From: Candidatus Colicola equi
GTDB lineage: Bacteria > Bacteroidota > Bacteroidia > Bacteroidales > Paludibacteraceae
Length of the DNA stretch: 49,010 bases
Direction of reading: 5' to 3'
Assembly (NCBI GenBank): GCA_018066175.1
Contig: JAGHRV010000058.1
Coordinates: 1-49,010 of the forward strand
Shown: positions 25,135-33,139 of the stretch, piece by piece
Position numbering within the stretch: position 1 is the first letter of the stretch
Layout of the letters: each line of letters opens with the position of its first letter
Program-made: the position numbers and the translations under genes
Notes under the pieces: model-generated
The model's database searches: none
The model's input: only the letters and a program-made list of their open reading frames with translations
Told to the model about the DNA's origin: nothing

Positions 25135-25674
25135 GTCTCCCGCAGACTACGCAGACTACACAGAAATGATTTTTGACGGTGCCGCATACGGCACAAATAC
25201 GATACAGATGTGGAGCAAGGACTGACGTCCTACTGCGTTTAGGCTAATAGATATCCTACCATGAGCGAGCTCCCGTAGTCTATCTACCATCCAATCCGCA
25301 CCACTTATGTGGTTTTGCTCCACAACTGTATAAATGATTCGATGGCGTGCCGCCATAAGTTCGGCGCTTCGCGCAAAATGTATTATCGATCATCATTCAT
25401 CTATAATAATAGAGGTGTTGGGTATTAGCATATCTTTGTCCGAAGGACCGATTTTATGAGCGAAGCGAATCGGAACAATTGAAAGATTGGGATATGCTCT
25501 GTACAGAGTAGCAGAGTAGGACTGTAAGTCAGAGCGGTATAGGAGCTCGCTCATGATAGCGGTCATGACGAATAGTCCACAAGGCGATTAGCCAGATATA
25601 ACAATCTTTCCGAACTTGTGGCGGAAGCACCGTAAACAAAAAGTCCGCGTCAATCTGCGAAATCTGCGGGAGAC
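25135..25674. repeat. Large imperfect inverted repeat in a gene-free region
   Basis: No gene is seen between the rplS promoter and btuG (about 620 bp). Nested matches pair across the region: GTCTCCCGCAGA (25135-25146) with TCTGCGGGAGAC (25663-25674), ACGGTGC (25176-25182) with GCACCGT (25627-25633), and a perfect 14-mer CATGAGCGAGCTCC (25260-25273) with GGAGCTCGCTCATG (25542-25555). The centre holds a further hairpin with AGCATATC (25427-25434) and GATATGCT (25491-25498). It could be a decayed non-autonomous element or a folded RNA; no transposase is present. Confidence 0.65.
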
Positions 25675-25678
25675 AGCA

Positions 25679-26755
25679 TCAATAGAGGGCGAGGTGGGCG
25701 GGGACGTCGCCGGTGGTGGCGGAGAGGATGCGTTGTCCTTGTTGGTTATAGCCGTATAGTCGTCCGCTGCTGGTATAATTGACGGCATCGGTGACGTAGA
25801 TAGTGCGTGTGGAGGGGTTGACGAGCAGTCCGTAAGGTGTTTGGATATCCTTATCAGTGCCATCGGTGATCCAGCTGCCTGGGATAGGTTCAAGGTCGCT
25901 AATACGTATGCGTCCGTAGGTATTGGGATAGGTGCCGAGATAGTATAGTGTATCTCCGCAGATAGTTAGATTGGAAGCATTGACGTCAAAGCGATGTATG
26001 ATCTGTTCGTTTTCGAGGACGACGATGGAGGGAGTTGTTTGGTTATAGTCGCCGCTGCATAGAACCCATAACCTACCCTGTTGGTCCTGTCGGATGCGGA
26101 TGGGATTGATGCCGACGATGATTTTGCGTACTTCGTGCATAGTAGTGCGATTGACGACGGAGATAGTGCTGTCGTAATTGGGGTAGTGATATCCTCCGGA
26201 GCAGGTGCAATAGATGACGCTATCGCGCACAATCAGTTCATCGGGTTGTGGTCCGACGAAGGCTGTGTCTATGACGCGGAGAGAAGCGGTATCCACGGCG
26301 TATATGGCTCCGTGATTAGGTGTTTGATCAGACGAGACGTAACTGGTGACGTACGCCATGTTACCGTGGAAGGCAATGTATCGGGGTGTAGGTATATCGA
26401 CTTGTGCGATACGATGGATGGAGGGAGTAAGGACTTCCACTTTATGGGAGTTATTGATGACGGCATAGATGCGTCCGCCATAGGCAGCGATGTCGGAGCC
26501 ACAGTCCCCTAACTCCTTGATTACATTGGGATTACGTTCCGGATAGAGGTTAGTGGTGTAGATGCCGGAGTTGAGGTCCAGCATATCAAGGGATGCTTTA
26601 TTAGCGCCCCAGTTGCCTTCATTGAGGACATACATGGTAGCATAGGTGCTGCCGGGGTCTCCTGCGGTTTGTTGTTGATTACTTGGAACAGAAACAGGTA
26701 ACTCGTGACAAGAAACGAGGAAGAGAGGAATGAGAAAGAAATGATTTTTTTTCAT
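25679..26755 (-). CDS. btuG: Surface cobalamin-binding lipoprotein, BtuG-like
   Basis: Lipoprotein of 358 aa predicted to capture vitamin B12 at the cell surface and hand it to BtuB. The signal peptide ends in the lipobox FLVSC near residue 15. Short repeating segments typical of a beta-propeller follow (YVLNEGNWGANKASLDMLD near 50; PNVIKELGDCGSDIAAYGGRIYAVINNSHKVEVL near 79-112; a further blade near each 45-60 residues). The NEGNWG opening and the KELGDxGxDI and NxSHKVEV segments match what I recall of BtuG of Bacteroides. It lies directly downstream of btuB behind the B12 riboswitch, which strongly supports the call. The gap to btuB is filled by AATAATG heptamers. Confidence 0.85.
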   Translation of the reverse strand: MKKNHFFLIPLFLVSCHELPVSVPSNQQQTAGDPGSTYATMYVLNEGNWGANKASLDMLDLNSGIYTTNLYPERNPNVIKELGDCGSDIAAYGGRIYAVINNSHKVEVLTPSIHRIAQVDIPTPRYIAFHGNMAYVTSYVSSDQTPNHGAIYAVDTASLRVIDTAFVGPQPDELIVRDSVIYCTCSGGYHYPNYDSTISVVNRTTMHEVRKIIVGINPIRIRQDQQGRLWVLCSGDYNQTTPSIVVLENEQIIHRFDVNASNLTICGDTLYYLGTYPNTYGRIRISDLEPIPGSWITDGTDKDIQTPYGLLVNPSTRTIYVTDAVNYTSSGRLYGYNQQGQRILSATTGDVPAHLALY

Positions 26756-26778
26756 AATGAATAATGAATAATGAATTA
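26754..26778. repeat. Heptamer array at the btuB-btuG junction
   Basis: Copies of AATAATG and related 7-mers span the gap and touch the btuG start and the btuB stop. Confidence 0.75.
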
Positions 26779-28884
26779 ATAGATTATGGATAGTGTGGCA
26801 CGGAAGGACGTTTGTGGCATGGGATAGTTCATGATCACTTCGTAGTCGGTGCCAGCAAGGTTATTTATTTCGAGTTGAGCATGTAATCGGATTGTCTGTA
26901 TGTTCCATTCGCCGTAGATTGTGAGGTCATGGGAAGTCCATGCCGGGACGTAATTAGCGGGAATATTTTCTTGTTGCGAGTATCGTTCCCCCACGTAGAT
27001 AAAGGAGTAATTAAGTCCGTAGGTGTCCGCCCGTCTCGATTGGTAGGTTAGTCCGGAGACCGCCGACACGCTATGATGGGGTATATAGGGTATTTGGTGG
27101 CGGTAGTAGGAGTCGTTGGGAGAGGTGACATCGATGGCCTGTTGGTAGGTGTATTGGACGCGAGGAGTGAGAGTGAATCGGAGAGGCAGTCGGATGGTGG
27201 CTCCGACGGAAGCGTCGATGCCATTGATGAGCACTTCGCCGAGGTTGAGCATTGCCCATCGGAACTGTTGTCCCTTAGGGAAGGCGATGATCTTGTCGGT
27301 GACGCGATTGTGGTAGTAGTCAAGTGAAACGTTGAGAGTTGAGAGTTTAGAGTTGTTGAGAGGTGCCTCCGGGCACTCCGATAAAGAGGATGTTGGCAGG
27401 TTTATTTCGTAGCGGAGTCCGACGGATGCTTGTCGTGCGAGTTCGGGTCGGAGAGCCGCATTTCCGACATCGGTGTAATAGAGGTCATTGAAGGTAGGAT
27501 AGCGGTAACTATGTTTATAGAACGCGTTGATAGTCAATGCTTTAGCGTAAGGAGACGAGAGGGAGGCGAGAGGAGAGAGGCTGACGAAGACGGCCGGTGT
27601 AAGTTTAGTGTTGCTATTGATATGGGTTAATAAAGCAGATGCTTGTACGCGCAGGTAGGATTGTATATTAAAGGCTGTAGCGACGCTGCAGAAGTGGCTC
27701 CATCTATTGTAGTGTTCTTTAGGGGAGGACGGCATACCGCTGATACCTTGTTGTCGAGTGAGGTCGTTGTATTGGAGGTCATAGGCGACGCTGATGTCCC
27801 ACGACGGGAGTATATTGACTTGTTGAATAAGGGAAGCATACACTTCCTGCTGGAGGTAGGTGTTGTTAGTGGGGAGTGTACGAGTATCGAGGTTGCGGTA
27901 GTGGGTGTAGTCGTTAGCGTATTTAGCCAAGAGGCGTATATGGTATCGATGGAAGAAGTTATCTTGCCATTGGAATTGTGCGAATGAGTTGCGGTCCTCG
28001 AGTCTTTCGCCGTTACTCCATACGTTATTGACGATAGCCCCCGGGACGCCACGTTCGCTCCAGTAGGTATATCCTTGGAGTCGCCAGTATCCGCTGGCGG
28101 AGTAGTAGTGATGGAGGCCTATTTCGGCTCGGACGGCTTGTATGTCGCTGTTATGACGGTAGGCAGTGGTGTCGTAAGCGACTGTGCCGGAGGGAGTGAG
28201 GCGACGATAGCGGAAGGGGTATTGTCCGTCGGAACGTAGGTAGGAGGCGTTCATTGTTAAAAACAATGAGTGTTGAGAGTTTAGCGGTGAGCGTTTAGCG
28301 GTGCGTATTGATGGGGATAGGTTGATATCGAGGCTGACGGAAGGGTTAGCGAGTCCGAAGGAGCCTGTTCGCATAGATGCGCGGGCATGGATGCGTTCAG
28401 AGGAGGTGAAGTGAGGTTTACGTGATTGTAGGTAGATGGACCCGGCGTTACCCATTTCTCGGGCGGACTGGAAGATATCGGATTTCTGGCCGTTATACAG
28501 TTCGATAGCTTCGAGTTCATCCATAGCGAACTTACCGAGGTCCACGATGCCGTTTTGTGCATTACCAACTTGTATGCCGTTGTAGTAAACGCCGACGTGT
28601 TGGCTGCCCATGGATCGAATGTCGATTGTTTTGATGCCCCCTACTCCTCCGTAGTCTTTGAGTTGCACACCGCTGAAGTATCTCAGGGCATCGGCGACAT
28701 TGAGTGCAGAAAGGGTGTGCAGTTCGGATCCTGACAGTCGTTGTGGCAGGATGACCTGTTTAGGTCGGGAAGAAGCCATGACAGTGACTTCATCCAGGTA
28801 AATACTATCTGCATCTATCTGCGAAGCGCAGACAGACGAGAACGCGAAGAGCGATAATAATATGGATACAGTCAGTTTTTTCAT
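26776..28884 (-). CDS. btuB: TonB-dependent cobalamin receptor BtuB
   Basis: Outer-membrane TonB-dependent receptor of 702 aa predicted to import cobalamin. It starts with a signal peptide (MKKLTVSILLSLFAFSSVCA) and a TonB box-like DEVTVMASS near 30. The plug follows: LNVADALRYFSGVQLKDYGG near 57, IDIRSMGSQHVGVYYNGIQVGN near 87 and a GNAGSIYLQSR end near 145. The 22-strand barrel ends in SFRATLSIIY. Two repeat-derived inserts are in frame: LNSQHSL near residue 200 and LSECPEAPLN plus heptamer sequence near 503, probably in extracellular loops. The riboswitch at 28.9-29.07 kb and BtuG downstream establish the substrate. Confidence 0.93.
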   Translation of the reverse strand: MKKLTVSILLSLFAFSSVCASQIDADSIYLDEVTVMASSRPKQVILPQRLSGSELHTLSALNVADALRYFSGVQLKDYGGVGGIKTIDIRSMGSQHVGVYYNGIQVGNAQNGIVDLGKFAMDELEAIELYNGQKSDIFQSAREMGNAGSIYLQSRKPHFTSSERIHARASMRTGSFGLANPSVSLDINLSPSIRTAKRSPLNSQHSLFLTMNASYLRSDGQYPFRYRRLTPSGTVAYDTTAYRHNSDIQAVRAEIGLHHYYSASGYWRLQGYTYWSERGVPGAIVNNVWSNGERLEDRNSFAQFQWQDNFFHRYHIRLLAKYANDYTHYRNLDTRTLPTNNTYLQQEVYASLIQQVNILPSWDISVAYDLQYNDLTRQQGISGMPSSPKEHYNRWSHFCSVATAFNIQSYLRVQASALLTHINSNTKLTPAVFVSLSPLASLSSPYAKALTINAFYKHSYRYPTFNDLYYTDVGNAALRPELARQASVGLRYEINLPTSSLSECPEAPLNNSKLSTLNVSLDYYHNRVTDKIIAFPKGQQFRWAMLNLGEVLINGIDASVGATIRLPLRFTLTPRVQYTYQQAIDVTSPNDSYYRHQIPYIPHHSVSAVSGLTYQSRRADTYGLNYSFIYVGERYSQQENIPANYVPAWTSHDLTIYGEWNIQTIRLHAQLEINNLAGTDYEVIMNYPMPQTSFRATLSIIY
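27325..27386. repeat. Heptamers plus hairpin repeat inside btuB
   Basis: GAGAGTT, GAGAGTT, TAGAGTT lead into the hairpin repeat at 27362-27386. Its 25 bp are identical to the copy in trmN6 (7644-7668, opposite strand), and both are translated as LSECPEAPLN. Confidence 0.88.
28268..28303. repeat. Heptamer array near the 5' third of btuB
   Basis: TGTTGAG, AGTTTAG, CGGTGAG, CGTTTAG words at 7-bp spacing. In frame, encoding TAKRSPLNSQHSL. Confidence 0.7.
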
Positions 28885-28890
28885 GCCTAC

Positions 28891-28908
28891 GCTCTATTCC
28901 TCGAGAGC
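28891..28908 (-). promoter_or_regulatory. Hairpin masking the btuB start region
   Basis: On the transcript, GCTCT and AGAGC flank TCGAGGAAT, and the stem ends 6 nt before the btuB ATG. It could be the translational switch of the riboswitch; this role is inferred. Confidence 0.5.
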
Positions 28909-28914
28909 ACATTG

Positions 28915-29070
28915 ACAAAGGCCTTAGCCTAACAATCAGTAGGTCTTCTGACTTATCGCTCTTGTTTTCAGCCTTCCCAGTTTTACACCAGTGACTATAA
29001 GAGAGAAAACGCGATTGCGAATCACAGCAGCGGGTCTGTATAGGACTTGCACCTATTTCCCTGGACGGAT
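28915..29070 (-). promoter_or_regulatory. Cobalamin riboswitch
   Basis: Read on the minus strand, the conserved parts follow in order: GGGAAATAGGTGCAAGTCC, the CAGACCCGCTGCTGTGA core, AGTCACTGG, GGGAAGGCTG, and the B12 box AAGTCAGAAGACCTACT (DNA 28954-28938). Bound adenosylcobalamin would shut down btuB-btuG. The run TTAGGCTAAGGCC and the start-proximal hairpin follow as probable expression platform. Confidence 0.95.
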
Positions 29071-29080
29071 TGTGTAATTA

Positions 29081-29106
29081 AGAGCCCACCCCGAGGGGCA
29101 GGCTCT
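29081..29106 (-). terminator. Hairpin after tsf, ahead of the riboswitch
   Basis: AGAGCC / GGCTCT arms plus an inner CCC / GGG stem form a GC-rich hairpin 17 bp past the tsf stop. It is followed only by TTAATTA, a weak T-run, so it may be a leaky terminator or processing site. Confidence 0.6.
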
Positions 29107-29122
29107 GTTATGAGGGTACGTA

Positions 29123-30109
29123 TTACTCTTGGTTCAGGGTAACGCGTTTGAAGTCAACGATAGCAACGTTAGCTTTCTTGAGGACATCCTTAACGAGTTC
29201 TTTGCTTTCGGAGAGGATGTATTGTTGCTCAACGAGTGTGGACTCTTTGAGGAACTTTTGCAGACGACCTTGAGCGATCATCTCAATTTTCTTCATATTG
29301 AGATTAGCTTCAGCTTGAGCAGGCACGTTAGCGCGAATGTCGCGAGCTATTTGTGCTTGTTCCTCGGTCATCCAACCCTTAGCGGTATTGGAAGCGATAT
29401 GGTCATCGCTGTCAGCGTGTGCAGGGTTAATACCGGCTTTACGGAGTTCAAATTCGATAGCTTTGGTTATCTCGTCCTGTTTGGTTTTGTCGACAGCGAT
29501 AGCGAGTTCGCGGTCCTTAATCTCTTGAGCTACATGGTCAGCGTCGAGGGCAACGGGAGCCATCGAAGCAACCTGCATATTAACGCCGTGTACGGTATCG
29601 TGGTCAGCGTTAGCAGAAGCAGCAACGATAGAGCTGAGTTTATTTCCGAGGTGGTTATAAGCATCTACGGTTTCAGCCTCGAGGTAAGCGTAGTCGCTGA
29701 GTTCCATTTTCTCACCGGTGACGCCGCTGCGTTCGGTAACGAGGTCAGCCATTGTTTGTCCGTTGAGGGTGAGGGCTTTGAGTTCGTCGAGTGATTTGGG
29801 TTTATTTTCCATAGCTACGTCAAGTATTTTCTTGACCATTGCTACGAAGTCAGCATTTTTAGCTACAAAGTCCGTTTCGCACTTAACAGCCACGATGCAA
29901 GCGAAGCCATTTTCAGCTTTAGCGAGCACGCAACCTTCGGAAGCCTCACGGTCGCTACGTTTAGCAGCGATAGCCTGACCGCGTTTACGGAGCAGGTCCT
30001 TAGCTTGGTCGAAGTCACCGTTAGCCTCTTCAAGGGCTTTCTTGACGTCCATCATACCTGCGCCAGTCATGTCACGCAGTTTTTTTATATCAGCTAATGT
30101 AACAGCCAT
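29123..30109 (-). CDS. tsf: Elongation factor Ts
   Basis: Nucleotide exchange factor for EF-Tu, 328 aa, typical for Bacteroidota. The N-terminal UBA-like domain (ADIKKLRDMTGAGMMDVKKALEEANGDFDQAKDLLRKRG; residues about 5-44) and the core motif VAVKCETDFVAKNADF near 73-88 are clear. The C-terminal part has the dimer-domain repeat and ends KRVTLNQE. It follows rpsB with a gap fully occupied by a heptamer array. Last gene of the ribosomal part of the transcript, ahead of the btuB riboswitch. Confidence 0.97.
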   Translation of the reverse strand: MAVTLADIKKLRDMTGAGMMDVKKALEEANGDFDQAKDLLRKRGQAIAAKRSDREASEGCVLAKAENGFACIVAVKCETDFVAKNADFVAMVKKILDVAMENKPKSLDELKALTLNGQTMADLVTERSGVTGEKMELSDYAYLEAETVDAYNHLGNKLSSIVAASANADHDTVHGVNMQVASMAPVALDADHVAQEIKDRELAIAVDKTKQDEITKAIEFELRKAGINPAHADSDDHIASNTAKGWMTEEQAQIARDIRANVPAQAEANLNMKKIEMIAQGRLQKFLKESTLVEQQYILSESKELVKDVLKKANVAIVDFKRVTLNQE

Positions 30110-30113
30110 ATTC

Positions 30114-30149
30114 TTATTGATTATTGATGATTGATTATTGATGATTATT
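30114..30149. repeat. Heptamer array at the rpsB-tsf junction
   Basis: TTATTGA, TTATTGA, TGATTGA, TTATTGA, TGATTAT words at 7-bp spacing. They supply the rpsB stop codon (30145-30147). Confidence 0.82.
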
Positions 30150-31008
30150 CTGCTTTGGGCTCTTCTTCAGCAGCGGGAGCCTCTACGGAAGCCACTTTTT
30201 CGGGTTCAGCGTTAGCGGCTTTGCGTACGCGAGTGCGGCGCTCTTTTGGAGCGGGAGCAGCTTCTTCCTTAGCCTCTTCGCCGTCTTTTTGTGCGCCGGC
30301 AGCTTCTTCGTCAGCTTTCTCTACCTTGCGTTCCTCAAGACCTTCCTTGATAGCTGCGCAAACAGCAGCGAGGATGACTTCAATAGACTTGGTAGCATCA
30401 TCATTAGCGGGGATGACGAAGTCGATAGGAGCAGGATTGGAGTTAGTATCTACAATACCGAAAACAGGTATACCGAGGCGGTTAGCTTCAGCTACTGCGA
30501 TATGTTCCTTCATAACATCCACTACGAAGATAGCGGAAGGCAGGCGAGTGAGGTCAGCGATTGAACCGAGGTTCTTCTCGAGTTTCTCGCGTTGACGAGT
30601 GATTTGGAGTTTCTCGCGTTTGGAGATATTATCGAATGTGCCGTCGGTCATCATTTTGTCGATATTGGACATTTTCTTGACAGCCTTACGGATGGTTGGG
30701 AAGTTAGTGAGCATACCACCAGCCCAGCGCTCGGTGATGTAGGGCATACCAACTTCTTTAGCCATAGCGGCAACGACCTCTTGTCCTTGTTTCTTAGTAG
30801 AAACGAAGAGCACTTTGCGGCCGGATTTAACGATGTTTTTGAGTGCCTCTGCTGCTTCGTCAATTTTGATAGCAGTTTTGTTGAGGTCGATAATGTGGAT
30901 ACCATTGCGCTCCGTGTAGATATAAGGAGCCATTGCAGGATTCCATTTGCGCTTGAGGTGACCGAAGTGGCAACCAGCCTCGAGCAATTGATCAAAGTTT
31001 GTTCTCAT
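30145..31008 (-). CDS. rpsB: 30S ribosomal protein S2
   Basis: Ribosomal protein uS2 of the small subunit, 287 aa. The start at 31008 (MRTNFDQLLEAGCHFGHLK) matches the family N-terminus; the upstream Met at 31026 adds six residues without family support. The core contains KWNPAMAPYIYTERNGIHIIDLNKT, WAGGMLTNFPTIRKAVKK near 108, and PSAIFVVDVMKEHIAVAEANRLGIPVFGIVDTNSNP near 153. After residue 225 comes a charged tail rich in Glu, Ala and Lys, common in this phylum. The region upstream holds 8-mer repeats instead of a promoter, so it is read from the rplM promoter. Confidence 0.97.
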   Translation of the reverse strand: MRTNFDQLLEAGCHFGHLKRKWNPAMAPYIYTERNGIHIIDLNKTAIKIDEAAEALKNIVKSGRKVLFVSTKKQGQEVVAAMAKEVGMPYITERWAGGMLTNFPTIRKAVKKMSNIDKMMTDGTFDNISKREKLQITRQREKLEKNLGSIADLTRLPSAIFVVDVMKEHIAVAEANRLGIPVFGIVDTNSNPAPIDFVIPANDDATKSIEVILAAVCAAIKEGLEERKVEKADEEAAGAQKDGEEAKEEAAPAPKERRTRVRKAANAEPEKVASVEAPAAEEEPKAE

Positions 31009-31036
31009 TTGATTGAATTTTAGCATTCTTTAGGTA

Positions 31037-31078
31037 GGAAACTAGAAGACTAGAAAACTAGATTACTAGATAACTAGG
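31037..31078. repeat. 8-bp tandem array upstream of rpsB
   Basis: Octamers of the form AACTAGAA, GACTAGAA, AACTAGAT, TACTAGAT and AACTAGGC lie in the rpsI-rpsB gap, the same family as 2996-3027. Confidence 0.85.
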
Positions 31079-31107
31079 CTGCTTCATCCTGAAGAATTAA
31101 ATAAATA

Positions 31108-31494
31108 TTAACGTTTACTGAATTGGAAGTGTTTACGAGCCTTAGGTTGACCGGGTTTCTTACGTTCAACTTCACGAGCATCGCGGGTCATGAAGCCTTC
31201 AGCCTTGAGGGCAGCTTTGTCCTCTGGGTTGATTTTAACGAGAGCGCGGGCGATAGCGAGGCGCAGAGCTTCAGCTTGGCCTTTATATCCACCACCGTCG
31301 AGGTTAACCTTGATATCATACTTCTCTTCAACGGCTAATTTAGCCAGAGGTTGCTTAACGATGAATTGAAGGATGGAACTTGGGAAATAAACATCCAGAG
31401 GGCGATCATTAATGACGATTTGGCCCTTACCTTCTTGAACGTAAACGCGAGCTACAGCTGCTTTACGACGACCGATTGCATTGATTGTTTCCAT
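31108..31494 (-). CDS. rpsI: 30S ribosomal protein S9
   Basis: Ribosomal protein uS9, 128 aa, with the family start (METINAIGRRKAAVARVYV) and the strongly basic C-terminal tail (RKKPGQPKARKHFQFSKR) that reaches towards the P-site tRNA. GGGYKGQAEALRLAIARAL near residue 67 is diagnostic. It follows rplM by 9 bp, the near-universal L13-S9 pair, and is probably translationally coupled to it. Confidence 0.98.
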   Translation of the reverse strand: METINAIGRRKAAVARVYVQEGKGQIVINDRPLDVYFPSSILQFIVKQPLAKLAVEEKYDIKVNLDGGGYKGQAEALRLAIARALVKINPEDKAALKAEGFMTRDAREVERKKPGQPKARKHFQFSKR

Positions 31495-31503
31495 ACTGAA
31501 TGA

Positions 31504-31959
31504 TTATTTAAGATTATTAATATCGATTTGAACAGGCTTTTGAGCTTGCATATTATGCTCAGCATCAGCGAATACGAAGAGGTTATTGATGAGTTTAGCG
31601 CCCAGACGATTTTTGGGAAGCATGCCCTTAACCACTTTCTTAATGAGACGATCTGCGCCCTTCTCGAGCAGAGCAGCGGGGCTCATTTCACGTTGTCCAC
31701 CAGGGAAGCCAGTGTAACGAACATACACGCGGTCGTTCCATTTGTTACCAGTCATTTGCACTTTAGCAGCATTGATGATGATTACGTTGTCACCACAATC
31801 TACATTAGGCGTGAAACTGGGTTTGTACTTGCCACGAAGGAGCTTAGCTACCTTTGTGCACATACGGCCAAGAATCTGGCCCTCAGCATCAACAACAACC
31901 CATCCTTTTTGGACAGTTTGCTTGTTAGCTGATACAGTCTTAAAAGATAATGTATCCAT
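31504..31959 (-). CDS. rplM: 50S ribosomal protein L13
   Basis: Ribosomal protein uL13, 151 aa, an early assembly protein of the large subunit. Recognised by WVVDAEGQILGRMCTKVAKLLRGKYKP near residues 21-47, DNVIIINAAKVQMTGNK near 58, and KGMLPKNRLGAKLINNLFVF near 112. First gene of rplM-rpsI-rpsB-tsf. The ATG is preceded by a leader of about 140 nt that may be regulatory (CCAAGT and ACTTGG segments can pair across about 65 nt). Confidence 0.98.
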   Translation of the reverse strand: MDTLSFKTVSANKQTVQKGWVVVDAEGQILGRMCTKVAKLLRGKYKPSFTPNVDCGDNVIIINAAKVQMTGNKWNDRVYVRYTGFPGGQREMSPAALLEKGADRLIKKVVKGMLPKNRLGAKLINNLFVFADAEHNMQAQKPVQIDINNLK

Positions 31960-32099
31960 TTGTTTTGTTAATTATGACCAAGTCGACAGACATCATTTAC
32001 GGTTAGCTGTTTACTATGCTTGATGCACGATTTGTAACCCACTGCCCAACTTGGCGATTGTTAGTATATAGTTGTTTGTTTTTCTTCGTTAATCCGAAA
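31960..32099 (-). promoter_or_regulatory. Long 5' leader of the rplM operon
   Basis: No gene is seen. Transcription should begin near 32100, so about 140 nt of leader precede rplM. CCAAGT and ACTTGG can close a stem around it, and it shares the 8-mer AGCATAGT with the rplS leader. A ribosomal-protein leader is possible but unproven. Confidence 0.35.
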
Positions 32100-32106
32100 A
32101 CGGCTG

Positions 32107-32138
32107 CAAAAGTACAAAATATTTTGCATATACGCAAA
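32107..32138 (-). promoter_or_regulatory. Promoter of rplM-rpsI-rpsB-tsf
   Basis: On the minus strand, TTTG (32138-32135), 20 bp, TACTTTTG (32114-32107), with the near-palindrome TTTGCGTATATGCAAA. It starts 17 bp past the DUF4296 gene stop. Confidence 0.8.
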
Positions 32139-32154
32139 TTTTTTTTGCATTTTT

Positions 32155-32562
32155 TTATTCTTTTTGCGTTTTTGCTGCTTGTTCGGCCTCTTTTGCTGCT
32201 TGTTCGGCAGCTTTAGCAGCTTCGGCTTGTTTTTCGAGTCGCTCCACTACCTTGGGGTATATTTTCTCGAAGATAACCGGATTGGAGGTGTACCACACCA
32301 GGGACGAATCGAATTGAGCTTGGGTGATACCATGTTTATCGAGCACGGATTGGAAGTAGCCTTTGAGGCGCTCATCTTGTCCGTAGTTTAGTCCGGAAAT
32401 CTCGATCATCCCTTCGGCTGTATGCAGGTCCACAAATATATCTTCCATCTGTTTCGGAGAAAGGATATTGCGTGGGCGGCAAGCGGTGAATACGGCTGCA
32501 CAAAGGATAATGAATAATGAATAATGAATAATGCGTTTATGCACGGGTTGAGAGGTTTTCAT
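32155..32562 (-). CDS. DUF4296 lipoprotein
   Basis: Small lipoprotein of 135 aa found throughout Bacteroidota; function unknown. The lipobox is FTACR near residue 27. The mature part starts PRNILSPKQMEDIFVDLHTAEGM, the family hallmark, and ends in an Ala/Glu/Lys helix with near-repeats (AEAAKAAEQAAKEAEQAAK). The hydrophobic core of the signal peptide (RIIHYSLFIIL) is encoded by a heptamer array of AATAATG words, so the export signal is partly made of repeat DNA. It follows lspA by 3 bp, a plausible pairing since LspA processes lipoproteins. Confidence 0.82.
   Translation of the reverse strand: MKTSQPVHKRIIHYSLFIILCAAVFTACRPRNILSPKQMEDIFVDLHTAEGMIEISGLNYGQDERLKGYFQSVLDKHGITQAQFDSSLVWYTSNPVIFEKIYPKVVERLEKQAEAAKAAEQAAKEAEQAAKTQKE
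32506..32533. repeat. Heptamer array encoding a signal-peptide core
   Basis: Four AATAATG-type 7-mers are read on the minus strand as Ile-Ile-His-Tyr-Ser-Leu-Phe-Ile-Ile. The same words occur at 26754-26778 in a non-coding gap. Confidence 0.85.
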
Positions 32563-32565
32563 GAG

Positions 32566-33111
32566 TTATTTGTTTTGGCTGAGACTATCATCCAAGTCCT
32601 TGCGGAACCAGATTAGAATACATATCACAGCGGTAGTGATGCAACTATCCGCGAGGTTAAAGACGGGTTGGAAGAAGATACATTCCCCAGCGGCATTGGT
32701 GATTAGCGGGAAGTAGAGCATATCGATGACCCTGCCGTAAAACCAGTCCGCATAGCCGAATAGTTTGCCGTAGAACACGCAGTCGATGATATTACCTAAT
32801 GCACCGGCAGTAACTAGGGCGATCATTGTTATATATGACGTGCGTGTGTCGCGCTTGCGGATGAGCACATGGGTGTACCAACCAAGGACGACCACAGCTA
32901 CGATGCGGAAGAGAGTGAGGAAGATCTTGTCGAACCACTCAATACCAAATGCCATGCCATCATTCTCGATGTAGCATAGTTGGAAGAAAGGCAGAACTTG
33001 GAAGGACTCGCCTAACCGCCAATGAGCGTGGATATAGAGTTTGAGCCATTGATCAAGGATAACAACCAGCAGCACAATGGCAGTGAATAATATGGTTTGT
33101 TTGCGTTTCAT
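32566..33111 (-). CDS. lspA: Signal peptidase II (prolipoprotein)
   Basis: Inner-membrane aspartyl protease that removes signal peptides from lipidated prolipoproteins. Length 181 aa, with four helices. The active-site motifs are present: the first Asp in ALGNIIDCVFYGK near residue 111 and the second in FNLADSCITTAV near 154. The charged N-terminus (MKRKQTILFTAIVLLVVILDQWLKLYIH) matches the family. Its substrates in the window include the lipoproteins BtuG, DUF4296 and both Wza proteins; lgt, the preceding step, is at 42.1 kb. Confidence 0.95.
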   Translation of the reverse strand: MKRKQTILFTAIVLLVVILDQWLKLYIHAHWRLGESFQVLPFFQLCYIENDGMAFGIEWFDKIFLTLFRIVAVVVLGWYTHVLIRKRDTRTSYITMIALVTAGALGNIIDCVFYGKLFGYADWFYGRVIDMLYFPLITNAAGECIFFQPVFNLADSCITTAVICILIWFRKDLDDSLSQNK

Positions 33112-33139
33112 TATAGGGATTACTCTCTAATTTCGACTG

